The position numbers and the translations under genes were made by a program. A stretch of DNA of 64,000 nt from Dyella subtropica (GTDB lineage Bacteria > Pseudomonadota > Gammaproteobacteria > Xanthomonadales > Rhodanobacteraceae): positions 142,403 to 206,402 of the forward strand of contig NZ_JAPDPD010000008.1 of NCBI RefSeq assembly GCF_026283965.1. The letters are read 5' to 3'. The first letter of the stretch is position 1. Each line of letters opens with the position of its first letter. Shown piece by piece: positions 63,896-64,000 of the stretch. The notes below the pieces were generated by a model. It was not told the DNA's origin. It made no database searches and was given only the letters and a program-made list of their open reading frames with translations.

Positions 63896-64000
63896 TATAG
63901 GAGCGCACCCTGTGCGCGATGCCCTGCGTGAGCAGGGCTGCGCCTTTGCTGTCGCTAGCCAACCGGCCCTGCTCGCGCAGGGCATCGCGCACAGGGTGCG
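63896..64000. repeat. REP-type palindromic element, copy 4, cut by the window end
   Basis: A 25-bp sequence (63904-63928, starting CGCACCCTGTGCGCG) has its exact complement at 63976-64000, preceded by TATAGGAG, in the kynU upstream region. It belongs to the same family as the elements at 21715, 34576 and 44191. Confidence 0.8.

Noticed and set aside
62801..63931. 376-codon plus-strand frame over kynU
   Set aside because: Antisense shadow of kynureninase.

Overview
The window is a GC-rich gammaproteobacterial chromosome segment with dense, mostly operonic genes. Gene content and order point to the order Xanthomonadales (Lysobacterales), most likely Rhodanobacteraceae (Dyella/Rhodanobacter/Luteibacter-like): a FimX-type degenerate GGDEF/EAL protein, DksA with a long Lys/Ala/Pro N-terminal tail, the N-acetylcitrulline route of arginine synthesis with a fused N-acetylglutamate synthase/kinase, and GTAGGAG-type REP palindromes. 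The assignment is by family recognition only; no 16S rRNA or tRNA gene was seen.

Layout. 0-8 kb: TauE/SafE permease, a beta-carbonic anhydrase/SulP transporter pair, an OprP-type porin, two small paralogous membrane-anchored proteins, an exported protein of unknown function, and the ohrR-ohr peroxide module with a clear operator. 8-14 kb: NlpC/P60 lipoprotein, a tandem pair of large exported paralogues of unknown function, a DadA-like oxidoreductase and glutathione reductase. 15-18.5 kb: an operon of SDR, aldehyde dehydrogenase, beta-carbonic anhydrase and RidA that looks like the lower kynurenine (2-aminomuconate) branch; kynureninase itself lies at the far right end. 18.5-30 kb: MalM-like lipoprotein, asnS, A-type Fe-S carrier, rpsF-rpsR-rplI-dnaB, LysR/GST pair, SMR exporter, alr, radA. 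30-34.5 kb: ccsA-like gene divergent from ffh-rpsP-rimM-trmD-rplS. 34.6-38.5 kb: fimX, epmB and efp. 38.7-43.7 kb: mtaD-yciI-ubiG-HAD phosphatase (MupP-like)-squalene/phytoene-synthase-like operon, then folE2. 43.7-50.6 kb: YbaY-like lipoprotein, yidD-pyrC-M23 peptidase, dksA, sufE, cysS, glycine-zipper protein.

50.8-62.5 kb is the arginine/proline block: argF' (N-acetylornithine carbamoyltransferase), paiB-like, osmC-like, argG, GNAT, argE-type deacetylase, argA/argB fusion, argC, argH, cupin, proB, proA. Together these convert glutamate to arginine through acetylated intermediates and glutamate to the proline precursor.

The most notable observation is upstream of argF': a short ORF rich in arginine codons whose stop codon sits in an 8-nt segment that can pair with the left arm of an intrinsic terminator. 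This is the architecture of ribosome-mediated transcription attenuation, here apparently responding to arginine. Other points of interest are the histone-H1-like DksA tail, an SMR exporter with Asp in place of the essential Glu, the tandem NEAHH-motif paralogues, and a carbonic anhydrase translationally coupled into the putative aminomuconate operon.
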